A stretch of DNA of 64,000 bases from Neurospora crassa OR74A. Lineage: Eukaryota; Ascomycota; Sordariomycetes; Sordariales; Sordariaceae. Both the position numbers and the translations under genes were made by a program. The stretch spans positions 2,728,001-2,792,000 of the forward strand of contig NC_026503.1 in NCBI RefSeq assembly GCF_000182925.2. The letters are read 5' to 3'. The notes below the pieces were generated by a model. It was not told the origin of the DNA, did no database searches, and saw nothing but the letters and a program-made list of their open reading frames with translations. The stretch's first letter is position 1, and every line of letters begins with the position of its first letter. Below are positions 35,213 to 45,284 of this stretch, one piece after another.

Positions 35213-35304
35213 GCTTATCCTATATTAAACGGTTGTCCCACAGAAAATTTTCCCCCTCTTTTATGAGAGGGGGTTGGCAAAAGACTCCACCGCTAACCCC
35301 TAAG
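35213..35304 (-). repeat. Right terminal inverted repeat (92 bp)
   Basis: Reads CTTAGGGGTTAGCGGTGG on the minus strand. Both differences from the left end are T where the left end has C in a CpA context, that is RIP-type changes carried by this end. Confidence 0.9.
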
Positions 35305-38300
35305 TACACTAGGGGCCGCCGAGTACGCTATGCATGCGGTGGGTAAAGGAATCACCACGGAGCACTGGGCATCCATAGTGTTGCTCCGTATTCCACCAGA
35401 CACGCTAGGGCCGATGCAAGCCAGCAGCAGAGAAGCCCAAGAGACCCAGCAAAAGAAGAACCTTGAGAGCTTCATGTAACCGGTTCTTGTACTTTAAATG
35501 GAAGTCGGCCGAAACTGTGGGGTAGACACAGGCCAGGTAGCCCTAGAAACCCTGAAAGCGGTATCGCGCGGGGTTTGGTTTCCATAGTTTCCATCACACC
35601 GGTGTTCCTCCTCCTAACCCACCCAGTTGGCATTGCGAGCCCCAATTACCTAGGTACTAGAAGAATTTCTAGATCCTATACAAGAAGAGCGGCACAGGAC
35701 TAGTGAGGCCCTTCGCAAGAGTGAGGACAGCTAGGCAAGCGAGTCCCGGAGTAGATCGAGTCCTTTCGACAGCGCCGGGGAAAGATCGGTTGTCAAAGGA
35801 CCTGAGCTGACCGAGGTGTGGAATTGGCTGAACATGTCCGACTTGTCACCACTTCCGAGAGGGGTCGCCGGGCTCATGGATTCAAAATGGAGTTTGGACC
35901 GACCCCTCACCGGGGTTCGCGGGGCTACACTACGATGCTTGCATTGTATGTGTGTACTCGGATCCAGCACGTGGGTTCCTCTGATGGGTTTCTGGATTCA
36001 AGACCTTTGGTGCCATCGCCATGGCGGAGAAGTTGACACGCACGAGTCAGGACGTTCCCCGTCATCCGTTACTGTTACCGTTGTCGTCCCCGATATCCTC
36101 ACATCGAGATGAACACGTTTTTGCTTCAAAGTGCCGCCAAGCAAGGACACAGTCGATAAAGAAAGCCCGTCTAAATGCCTAAGTGTAATGGTTGAAGGCA
36201 TAGTCTACGTAATACCGGCCTGATCAGACACATCGGCTGGCCGTTTCAACATCAGTAGATTCAAGGCTGGTAGGCTTCAAATGTGTAAGCGGGGAGCCGA
36301 GGCGTAGCTTTTGAGAAGCTGTCAGTAAGTACGTAAACCAATGACCACGTGTGCTGAAGATGGTCATCTTGTGAGAGTTTTTCTGTAGTCGATATCCTTT
36401 CGTCACAGCCCATGCCGAGAGTGGAATTCGTACGCATGGTATTATCTGTGATGTAGTACAATGTTGGCGCTTATACATTGGTTTCTCGTCGGTCTTTCTG
36501 GTCTTTGAGCGAATATTTGGGAGACGACACAACGAGTAACTTTACCGTGTATGTGCACGTGTAGTGTAGATCGTAGGTTTGGACAAGCAACCGAATCATG
36601 CAATCATTATAGTAGACTTGGTACCTGGTTTTCTTATCAGATCGCGGCACTTGTGAGAGAACAAGGACTGTGACCGCTGACTCTTTTTGGCTTCTGGTTT
36701 TTCTTTCTTGCTCATTCTCTCCGCTCTTCGGTGGACTCTGTGGGGCTGAATGGAACCAAAATGGGTGCGAGCATGTTGACGCGATGGAAATATCGTCAGG
36801 TTCTGGAGGCTTGCCTAGCGCCTCCATGGCTCTCTTGTGGAACTTCTGTTGGAAGTTTTCAGCGGGCTTTTGCTGGACTAGCATTCGTGATGGATGGATC
36901 TGTCCTGCAAGGGCAAGATTGATGGCAAGGGAACCCTCGCCCAAAGTCTGGCTGACCCAATGATTCCATACCGTTATGGACTAGCTTTGAAGAAGCCCAT
37001 CGATGCCCACCAAAGTCCCTCGAGGGAGTCAAAGCCCCTGCCGCCGTCTAGAAGCCTTTGCCCCTTTCTGGTTTGGCCTTGGCAAGCCTGGTCAAGCTTG
37101 GATTACGACCATGCAGGGGCTGCGGCGGCTGATACGGCCAGTCTCCCGCGATCCAATGAGCAGACGGAATTCGCAAAGAAGAGATGCAATCCAGCGTCTT
37201 CGCGATATACTGGTGAATGTTTGTGATTGCGACAATCAAGGCATAGCAAACAAACAACATCTCAAGCGGACGGCGCAACCACTGATGACGGGTGTAGTAA
37301 AAGGCGACGGCATAACATCGAGGAGATTTTGTTGGGTAGCGTATATGGCCCGTCTTTTGGTCTGGGGGGTCGGAGAGTACCGTGATGTCTCTGTGTCTGC
37401 GTTGCTGATGTGCCAACCCGCGCTATGCTAGTGTCAGGAATCGTCAGCAGTGTCCCGCAAGTTTCTAGGCTGAAGCTCCTATCGTGTTCCACTGCGCTAC
37501 GGGGGAGCCGATATCTTGGGTGAACAGTAGAGTGATCGATACGAACTGATTTTCGACCGGAACTGGCCAGTCGGAACCTTCCCAAGAGTCTGTAAGACAC
37601 TGCCGCGAGCCTTGTGCATTGGTTTGTGTCTGGTAAGCCTCATTTCCAGTTCTCTGGTGCGTAGCTTTCTTCGTTTATTGGCAGAGATGAGTGTTGCGGA
37701 ATGCTATTCCACGTGTGTCTGCGAGTGTTTGTGGGGGCACCATGACGCAGGAAAATGGATGCGATGGTGTTGTCCAAGAGCTACCGACGTGGGTCGCGAG
37801 CTGGTGAAGGGGTTCGTGGGAGATTTGACTGGTCAACTGATCGGCGGTCTTTGGTGATCGTCGACTGCACTGTCGGACTGCTCGAAACGATACTCCGTGG
37901 GGTTCCGGTCCGGGTTGGAAAGCGGTCCCGTGGTGTTGGAATGCCCGGTCGTGCTCGAAGGATTGACAAACATGAGGATTGCCGACTCGATGCCGTTCTT
38001 TTGGCCATCGATGTCGTAATGGCTGTAGGGACCAGCGTGCCCTAACCCTTACGCGGGCGGGGAGTTCTTGGCTAGGTGCCCTTTGCTCCTGCAACGATGC
38101 CACGGCTCCACGGCAACTTCTGCTTTCCTAATCCAGTCCCAAGGCAGATGCACTAGCAACAAAGTAGCTTGGTTCTGACCATGGTAAGCAAATAAGGAGC
38201 CATCCGCTAATACACAACCGGGCTGGTTAGCTGGGAATGGAAGCCGCGCCAACTTTGCTCTCCATTTCCTGCAGGTAGACCTTCCTTCTATTGCAAGCAG

Positions 38301-41033
38301 CCCGATCCTGCGTTTAAGTCCATTCCATTTCCAGCATCCACGGGCGACGCCGACAGCGGGGATGAGCGGCGTCTTTCCGCAAGCAATGAAACCAGGCTGA
38401 GCCTTTGGATAGGTACCTAGGTAAGGATTTGTCACCCAACTTGTTGTTGAAGAGCCTCTTCACGACTGCCTCGCTGTAGTACGGCACTCAACGGTCAAAC
38501 GGCCAAGTCGACGGTTTAGCTGCGTGTCGGACCGTGGATCGCTGCGATTGGTCTTCATAGAGTACGCCTGACCAACAAATAGGGAACTGCGAATACTAGT
38601 AGATTCTACACGTCTTGAGGTTGTTTTCAATTCGATTTTGTTTCGTTTCCTGAGGAGAGAGCGTTGGACAGCGTAGAGTTTTGGGCAATGACGTCTGACC
38701 CTAGAAACGGACAGTCCTACTATCCACCGTTTCTAAAGCCCACTAAACATAGTAGCACACAGCTTGGACTGTGGGGGAAATTGCGACAGCCCATCATCAT
38801 GACCGAGGAAACCCCATTTGCACTCTTCATTGATGCGACACACAATTGCTATGTCAGTGGCTTCCAGGCCATATCATGGACGTCGCGAAGAGCGTAGTAT
38901 GTTTCCACTCCATGTCTCACAGCATGCGGCTGCGGTGGTTGTACGTATATCTCTCACCTCACCCATCGAAGCTCCAGGCTGTGATTTGCTGACTCACCTT
39001 GATCAACAACAGACAATCCTTGAGTGGGTAAAAGAGCAGAGCCAATTGCCCACCCAAGCGTTGATGGGCAAGCTTGGGGGCAGATAGGCGTGGTGGCCAT
39101 CGAGGTCCTCGGCAGACCCGAGTGCTTATGATGATGATTTCATTCCCCGTCGCGCCACGCCAGTTGAAAACATTTTTATAGACAATTTTTCTTGCTTATA
39201 ACCTTCAGGATACTGGAGATTGTTCACATTTCTTCTTTTTTTTTTTTTTTTTTTTCCTTTTTCGAAGCTCTCCTAATGTATGATTCGACTGCAATTGGCG
39301 TTGACCCTTCTATTCTGGTGTAGTGCTGAGAGATCTTCACCCCGGCTTGAGCCGCTGTACCTGCAGCCATGGAAGTCAGTAAGGCCAGGGACGCAGCAAG
39401 GAACATTGGGTAAGGCTCTACGTAGGTATCCCCGAGGCAATTTAATCCAGTGAAATCCCGTCATCTTAACAATCTGCACGAGATGCAGCTCCGTAACGAG
39501 CGTACAAGAGGATCGTCACTCTTAGTGTCTGTAGTACCCTCAACTAGTGTAACGTCCCAGGGCCCAATGGCCACGAAGGAAGCTTACGAGCAACGTTCTA
39601 CACTTTCAGGTTGGCGACAAGACCGGCACACGACAGAACTCCGGCGCCGTCAAGTTGAGCCCCCAAAAATCCCTCCTCGCCCTCTTGGGAAAACCGCGCG
39701 GTCGTGTTTCAAGCTAACGCACCCGACCGCGACTTAGGGTTGAATTGTCAAACGACGCCAATCTCAATCGGGACTTACCTTACGAGGCACCATCATCGAC
39801 TTGCATACACATTATCATGTCTACCTAGGCATCGTTGGTGCTTTTTGCTCTGTGTCGTTACTCATGACAGAGCACTGGGACGCTGGTTGCATTTGCTTTT
39901 GCATCGAGGCCGGAATGACTGGACATAATGGGACGAAACTAAACCCTGGTCAAGTTGGATGCAGGCAAAACGATGCCAACTACCTACAACTACCTACTTA
40001 ACCTCGATATTACCTTAATTACCCGCGTGCAACCGTGAACGGGACATCAATGAGCTTCGTGGGCCAACTGAATCCTTAATGTCAGCGGAGCAGTGCATGC
40101 TTTCCGCTAGTCTTCATAGTACCTGTATCATCAAAGTCGTGGCACCTTCGCTCGTGCCATGGTACTGAAGACTTTCCATGCTTGCTTCCCCGCGCCGAGG
40201 TAGCAATATCGGCGACTTAACATGGCTAATTGGGTCGTAGCTTCGATTTCTATGGTAATGGTTTTCTAGAACGGCCTTCAAAAACCCAACAGTTTGTCAC
40301 GGTCCCGTCGATGCGAGTAACGAATCCTCGCTTGCAAGTACTTGCTGCCCTCGGCGTCACTGCAGTTGGCTGAGCCAATCCGACATTGAGCTGTGGGCTG
40401 TAGAACTTGGGATGCTGCACTGTGAATAGCATCGACATAATGTTTTGCAGGAGAGTGCTCGCTTTTCGAAGGCAGCTTTTTCGTTACCCACTTCCACGTA
40501 CCACTTGAGCCAGATATAGTACTGTATATCGCATGAAGAAACCTAGAGGTCTCTAGGAATTTTTTTTTCGAATTTTTTCAAACCCGCACCCCACACACTA
40601 TGTACAAATGTTTGTAGGCAGCCAGACACATCAAATGCATGATACTCATGGCAGGTAAGTGCACACAGTACATATGTACGGTCGCATGCAGCACTGCAGA
40701 TCTGCGTGCTGAGGAAATGCTTATGCAGAAGACAAACCTCGTGTACCTTCCCACGCCCACGCAAAAACCCAAGTGCCAGATATTTTCCAGCTACTTTTCT
40801 TTCTCCCATATGCTCCAGTTTAACTTTTCTACCATGATTCATTGTAAAATTCATTCGGCACAAAAGTCCTCTTTGGGCGGGTTGGATTTGCTGGTTCAAT
40901 CAGTCCGATGCAAGAATTCTTTGTGAAATTGTAATGAAAGCATTATACGTAGACAAGTGACTTTTGGACTTAGCGCCAAGAAACACAGCTAACGCGGACA
41001 GGGTGGAGGTATAGGTAGGTACACTAGGTATGC

Positions 41034-41036
<3 letters not shown>

Positions 41037-41088
<52 letters not shown>
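41037..41088. repeat. Poly(T) run, 52 bases
   Basis: The longest homopolymer in the window, in non-coding DNA. No retroelement sequence, polyadenylation context or target duplication is seen beside it. Confidence 0.9.
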
Positions 41089-42401
41089 CTGGATCATCGA
41101 TTCACTTCGCTCCCAGCAACATGCAGCTGAGATGTTTTGCCGGCCTTCCTTCGCTTCCGCAGGTGCGTTGACGTTATATACTTTTTTGATCCGAGCGCAC
41201 GGTTGCATCACTATCACGTACCGTGCAACCCTGAGCAAACCCGTCAGCCTTCAACCGGGATGGGTTTCCGCCCATTTCAATCTTTCCAAGTCCCACCGAG
41301 GTCTTGTTTTCTCTTGCTCGGCCTATGAGCTTCTGTACAGCTTCAAGCCACGGTGTCTCGGGGCCTGGGGGCCAGGCATGCAAAGTAACCGATCTTCTGC
41401 GCGGAAGTTGATGCGCTGATCCGTCACTTGTCCGGTGCTATCAAGATCATCTAACGAATTTAATGCCCTGGGCACGGAGATATCACATGATTTTTCTACG
41501 ATGGAAAGTTTGCTGCCGGTTGATTGGCCGTCCAGGTCTCGACGCTTCCAATTGGCAGGGTGTTGTGTAGGACATCGAACATGATTCGATACCAAGGGAA
41601 AGGACGTGAGAATGCAAGTGGTTCGAGTTCCCAAGCAACACCCTTTCTCCGGGTGATTGGACAAGCAAACAAACTCGTCGACAAGTTTGTCTCAAAGGAG
41701 AAAACTTGTTAGAGCGTCCTGACTGCCTACTCTCAGGACGTTGTGGTTGATGATTTCAGGTTGCATATGATGCTTCCACTCCTGCGTCTTGTGTTTGGAA
41801 TGAAAACATTCCAGACAATACGGTGCGATACCCGTCCAGCTCCGTCACCAACAGCAGTACCTACATGAGTGGGATTCAACGCCAAGCACGCTGCAGCGGA
41901 AACGGAATCAGGAGCACAGAACCCACCACACCTGGTGCTAGTCCGGGGACCCTCACCGGCTGCATCCAAAATCTTCGTGGGTCAAGGGTCACCCCTGACT
42001 CCCAGGGACCAAAGGGATTCCGCAGGAAATCAACGCACATCCTTGGGAGGCCGGGCGGGGACCTGGACTGGACGGGACTCCTCCTCGCTGGATGGATTGG
42101 GGACGAGCACCATCAACCACGGCACCTAGCATGGACACACTCACCACTCTCACCCTTTGGCACCCTTCCTGAACCCTCATCCTGGGCCGGACGCATTGCA
42201 ACGGGGACTGACTAGGGTAGGAATCATCCTGCATACCTGTGTACAATGGACCCAGGCCCGTCGCATCCCCCACAGTTGCGAGGTTTTCCTGAGGACAATG
42301 CTCTCTCTTTTGCTTTGATGCTCCTCCTTGACTTTCGGGCTCTGACCCTGCTGAGCCTTCGGTTGGCTAGCGATCTATCTTACTGACACTCCCTCGAACA
42401 T

Positions 42402-42429
42402 CTCACTCACCCACTCACTCACTCACTCA
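42402..42429. repeat. CACT microsatellite
   Basis: Imperfect run of CACT/ACTC units in the probable leader of the CRIB-domain gene. Confidence 0.75.
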
Positions 42430-42758
42430 TCCAATCCACGTCAATCCGTCTCATCTCAACAAGACTCGCTCCGACAGCAGCGACATAGCATAACAAACAA
42501 CAATATAGACTTGGTCTGGAAACTCGCCAAGTCGATCCCCGTCCCGTCCCGTGTCCACTTCGGCCGAGGGCACCGATTGTGAATGTAGAGGTATCTGAGT
42601 GAGAGGAGCAGCGAGAGAGATCCACGGTCCACACTGCAGGGCCCTGTGCTGTTCAAATCCATCTCCACTGTCCACTGTCCCCAGTCTGCAGTCCACCAGC
42701 TTGACACCGCCCACACCCAGTCCACATCCAGTCAGTCCCTTTATAGCAACGAGCAACC

Positions 42759-45284
42759 ATGAAGCTGTGGGCCGTCTCTTCCCTGCCCGTTTACACGGAA
42801 CAAGGTACACGAGGCAGGTCGGAGAACAGATCCAAGTCCTCTTCAGTTTCCGTCATTGCACCAACTTCATCCATAACAACAACTCCAACATCCACCACTT
42901 TGCCGGTACCGGCTTTCGCTCCTTCAAACAACGGCCACTTGCTACATCACGATCCTTCCAACTACATCCACAACGAGCTTCTGGAGCCATCCCTCAATGG
43001 CCCGCCGTCAGCAGAGGGCATTCGACAACTAAGCAAGCAAATGAAGAAGGTCTCCCAGAAAGACAAGCATCTCAGTCACCACACAACCTCATCAGGTTCC
43101 TCCTCGCTACGCTCTTTAACTTCAACCGACTCACCCAATACCGACGGGGCTTTCAGTCTTTCGAGAAAATCTTCAGGACGATCTACGAACAGCCACGCCA
43201 TGCCGAACAAGGACCGCCCCGAGAGCGTCCAGATCTTTGGCAAGACGCTCTTCAACCGACGAGGCAGGCTGAAGCGTGAGAGCAGTTCTCAGAATCTGTA
43301 TTCGGCCGAAACGGGCAGTGATGCCAATCTGCCGCTCCCCCCCACCTCGCAGCCAGCGCCAACGTCAGCCCCTTCGAGGGACTCGTCCATCCCGGCCTTC
43401 TTTAGTCGCCGCCGGACCATCAAGGCTGAGAATGCCGAAGACTCGGTAGGCCAGAGGAAGATTCAGATCTCTGGACCGTACAACTTCCAGCATGTGGCAC
43501 ATACCAAGAAGGGCAGCAATGTCGACGACCTGCACTTCTCCGACTTCTCATCCGACTCGCTTCCCCTTGCTGATGTTGATCTGCCACCCTCGCACCGCCC
43601 TCCTTCCATGTCGGCCAAGCAGACATCACCTCGACGGCTCATCAAGCACGCAAAGTCGCAGGATTCGATGAGCATTGCGCCTCCCCGTCCACCTAGGTCT
43701 CCGATTGAGGAGTCCATTCCAGTCCCGCCCGTTCCCGGCATCCCGCCACGAGTGTCCAGCCGCATTTCCACACCGGCAGATGGCCTCGACCCATTCACCT
43801 TGGGCCGGCCGCAGACAAGTACCGGGTTCCGTCAGGCCCAACCGCTTGCTCTCGACACAGATAGTCCCACTCCTCCGGTGACATCCCACGGACACACCCG
43901 CATGACGAGTGTTCCTGACAATGACCTCAACTGGCCGTTGCCCGCCCCGGCGAATCCCGCGTTTGATGCCGTGCCCGAGGAGGACTCTTCTATCGTGAAG
44001 CCATCCCGCGCTAGCGTCATCAGCAACTCGTCGCTCCGTGCCAGCCAGTCCGTCCCGATGCTCCGGGCTTTCTCTCCACGACAGGGCTATGATCACCACA
44101 ACCGTGAACCCAGCGATAGCTTCAGACCATGCGCCCTAGCGGACGCCCAGCGAGCGCTGGTGTCCGCCCTAGATGAGATCATCGGAGGCGATCCTTCGCT
44201 TTCGCGGGAGAGCTGGGAGGATGACATTGATTACTGCTACGAACACGCCGCCGAGGCGGACTGTGACTACGAATGGGACCGCCCATCGCTGGACATCAGC
44301 CGGGACTTTGGAAGCACAGCGCCCATGGAGTACCCTTACCACCGCAAGAAGCTGTCATGCGACCCCGGTGCTTCCATGCTCACTCCGGCCCAGCTGGACA
44401 TCCCCTCTCTAAGCCCAGTCAGCCTCAACTCGGCCACAACCGCACACGAAGCCATCACACCAACAGGAATGACGGCCGCCCCCCGGCCCACCTTCACCCA
44501 CAGCCACAAAACCTCCAACTTTTCTCTCCCGCGGATCGAAGCTCCTACCCGCTCCGCCTCTTCCGAACGGCTCAAAACCCCCGAGCTGCACGCGCGCAAG
44601 CCCTCGGACGCCTCCAGCTTCAAGGAATCGCACGGCTTTACCCTCTCTCCCTCGCTGCTGATCCCCACCGATTTTCAACGGCAGATGCGCTTGGACTCCC
44701 TCGACGAAGTCTCAGGGGCCGGAGCTGAAGGAGACTTCAGCGACTGCCGCGGCGAATACCCTTTTGCCGCCCACGCCTTCTGCGAGCCCGGCATCTCGTC
44801 GTTAAAGTACAATCCGCATCGTGCCTCTGCTTCGACAACTGCCACGCTCGAGAGCATCAATTCGGGCCGACACGTCTCGACGGCTTCCATCTCGACTGAC
44901 TTTACAAGGTTGACGCTGAGCACTAATTCGCTCGTGGATATGGAGAACTGCAATTACGAGTCGCCCGTTTGCGAGCTTCCGAACGGCAACAACCACGTCC
45001 GATCTGAGAGCGTCAGCGCCAAGGGCGCCGCCATGCCTCCCGTGCCCGAGTTTGAGGAGATTTCTGACGAGTCCCTCCGCCGGGGCGAGAGTTTTCCTAA
45101 CCTTGTCGGATTGGCTCAGGATAGTGCTGAAGCACCAGTAACAGGCTCGAAGCGAAAGGATTCGATGCTGGGGCTGCAGAGGCCAGGCAGAGGCCGCGCA
45201 AGGACAACTAGTCTTAGCACGCCACCGCCCCCGAACCAGTTTTCGCTATTTCCCAATGTGAAGTTGACGGGACCTCAGATCTAG
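42759..45284 (+). CDS. Large Ser/Pro-rich protein with a CRIB-type Cdc42/Rac-binding motif
   Basis: A single uninterrupted reading frame of 841 residues. At about residues 235-250 it has KIQISGPYNFQHVAHTKK, matching the CRIB consensus I-S-x-P-x(2-4)-F-x-H-x-x-H, which binds GTP-loaded Cdc42 or Rac. No kinase domain is present, so it is a CRIB adaptor more like yeast Gic1/Gic2 than a PAK kinase, though equivalence is not established. The rest is low-complexity Ser/Thr/Pro sequence with several poly-proline stretches (PPRPPRSPIEESIPVPPVPG) that could bind SH3 domains, and an acidic, folded-looking block SREDxxDIDYCYEHAAEADC-like at about residues 480-510. A role in polarised growth is inference. 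The first in-frame ATG is used; a further short 5' intron cannot be excluded. Confidence 0.8.
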   Translation: MKLWAVSSLPVYTEQGTRGRSENRSKSSSVSVIAPTSSITTTPTSTTLPVPAFAPSNNGHLLHHDPSNYIHNELLEPSLNGPPSAEGIRQLSKQMKKVSQKDKHLSHHTTSSGSSSLRSLTSTDSPNTDGAFSLSRKSSGRSTNSHAMPNKDRPESVQIFGKTLFNRRGRLKRESSSQNLYSAETGSDANLPLPPTSQPAPTSAPSRDSSIPAFFSRRRTIKAENAEDSVGQRKIQISGPYNFQHVAHTKKGSNVDDLHFSDFSSDSLPLADVDLPPSHRPPSMSAKQTSPRRLIKHAKSQDSMSIAPPRPPRSPIEESIPVPPVPGIPPRVSSRISTPADGLDPFTLGRPQTSTGFRQAQPLALDTDSPTPPVTSHGHTRMTSVPDNDLNWPLPAPANPAFDAVPEEDSSIVKPSRASVISNSSLRASQSVPMLRAFSPRQGYDHHNREPSDSFRPCALADAQRALVSALDEIIGGDPSLSRESWEDDIDYCYEHAAEADCDYEWDRPSLDISRDFGSTAPMEYPYHRKKLSCDPGASMLTPAQLDIPSLSPVSLNSATTAHEAITPTGMTAAPRPTFTHSHKTSNFSLPRIEAPTRSASSERLKTPELHARKPSDASSFKESHGFTLSPSLLIPTDFQRQMRLDSLDEVSGAGAEGDFSDCRGEYPFAAHAFCEPGISSLKYNPHRASASTTATLESINSGRHVSTASISTDFTRLTLSTNSLVDMENCNYESPVCELPNGNNHVRSESVSAKGAAMPPVPEFEEISDESLRRGESFPNLVGLAQDSAEAPVTGSKRKDSMLGLQRPGRGRARTTSLSTPPPPNQFSLFPNVKLTGPQI

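Larger units (their letters stand above)
32008..35304 (-). mobile_element. RIP-mutated Fot1/pogo-type DNA transposon relic
   Basis: A 3297-base element bounded by 92-base terminal inverted repeats and flanked by TA on both sides (32006-32007 and 35305-35306), the target-site duplication of Tc1/mariner/pogo elements. The interior changes abruptly to very AT-rich, TpA-rich sequence with stop codons in every frame, the outcome expected of repeat-induced point mutation. On the minus strand a decayed transposase can still be followed: an N-terminal helix-turn-helix segment at about 34972-34830 and a DDE_1-type block at about 33925-33765. At 3.3 kb it is longer than classic Fot1 elements (about 1.9 kb). 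Relationship to the N. crassa Fot1-like relic Punt was not checked. Confidence 0.88.
35307..42758. other. Gene-poor region upstream of the CRIB-domain gene
   Basis: About 7.4 kb of ordinary base composition with no gene that I can support. It includes a 52-base T run (41037-41088), T-rich tract 39238-39254 and a CACT microsatellite near 42402-42429. No open frame here shows a recognisable domain. It probably includes a long regulatory region and possibly non-coding transcripts for the gene at 42759. Confidence 0.45.

Noticed and set aside
41037-41088. T run as a LINE or processed pseudogene tail
   Set aside because: No reverse-transcriptase or gene-like sequence and no target-site duplication could be seen beside it.
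41030-41419. Open frame starting with a poly-Phe run
   Set aside because: The Phe run is only the translated 52-base T tract.
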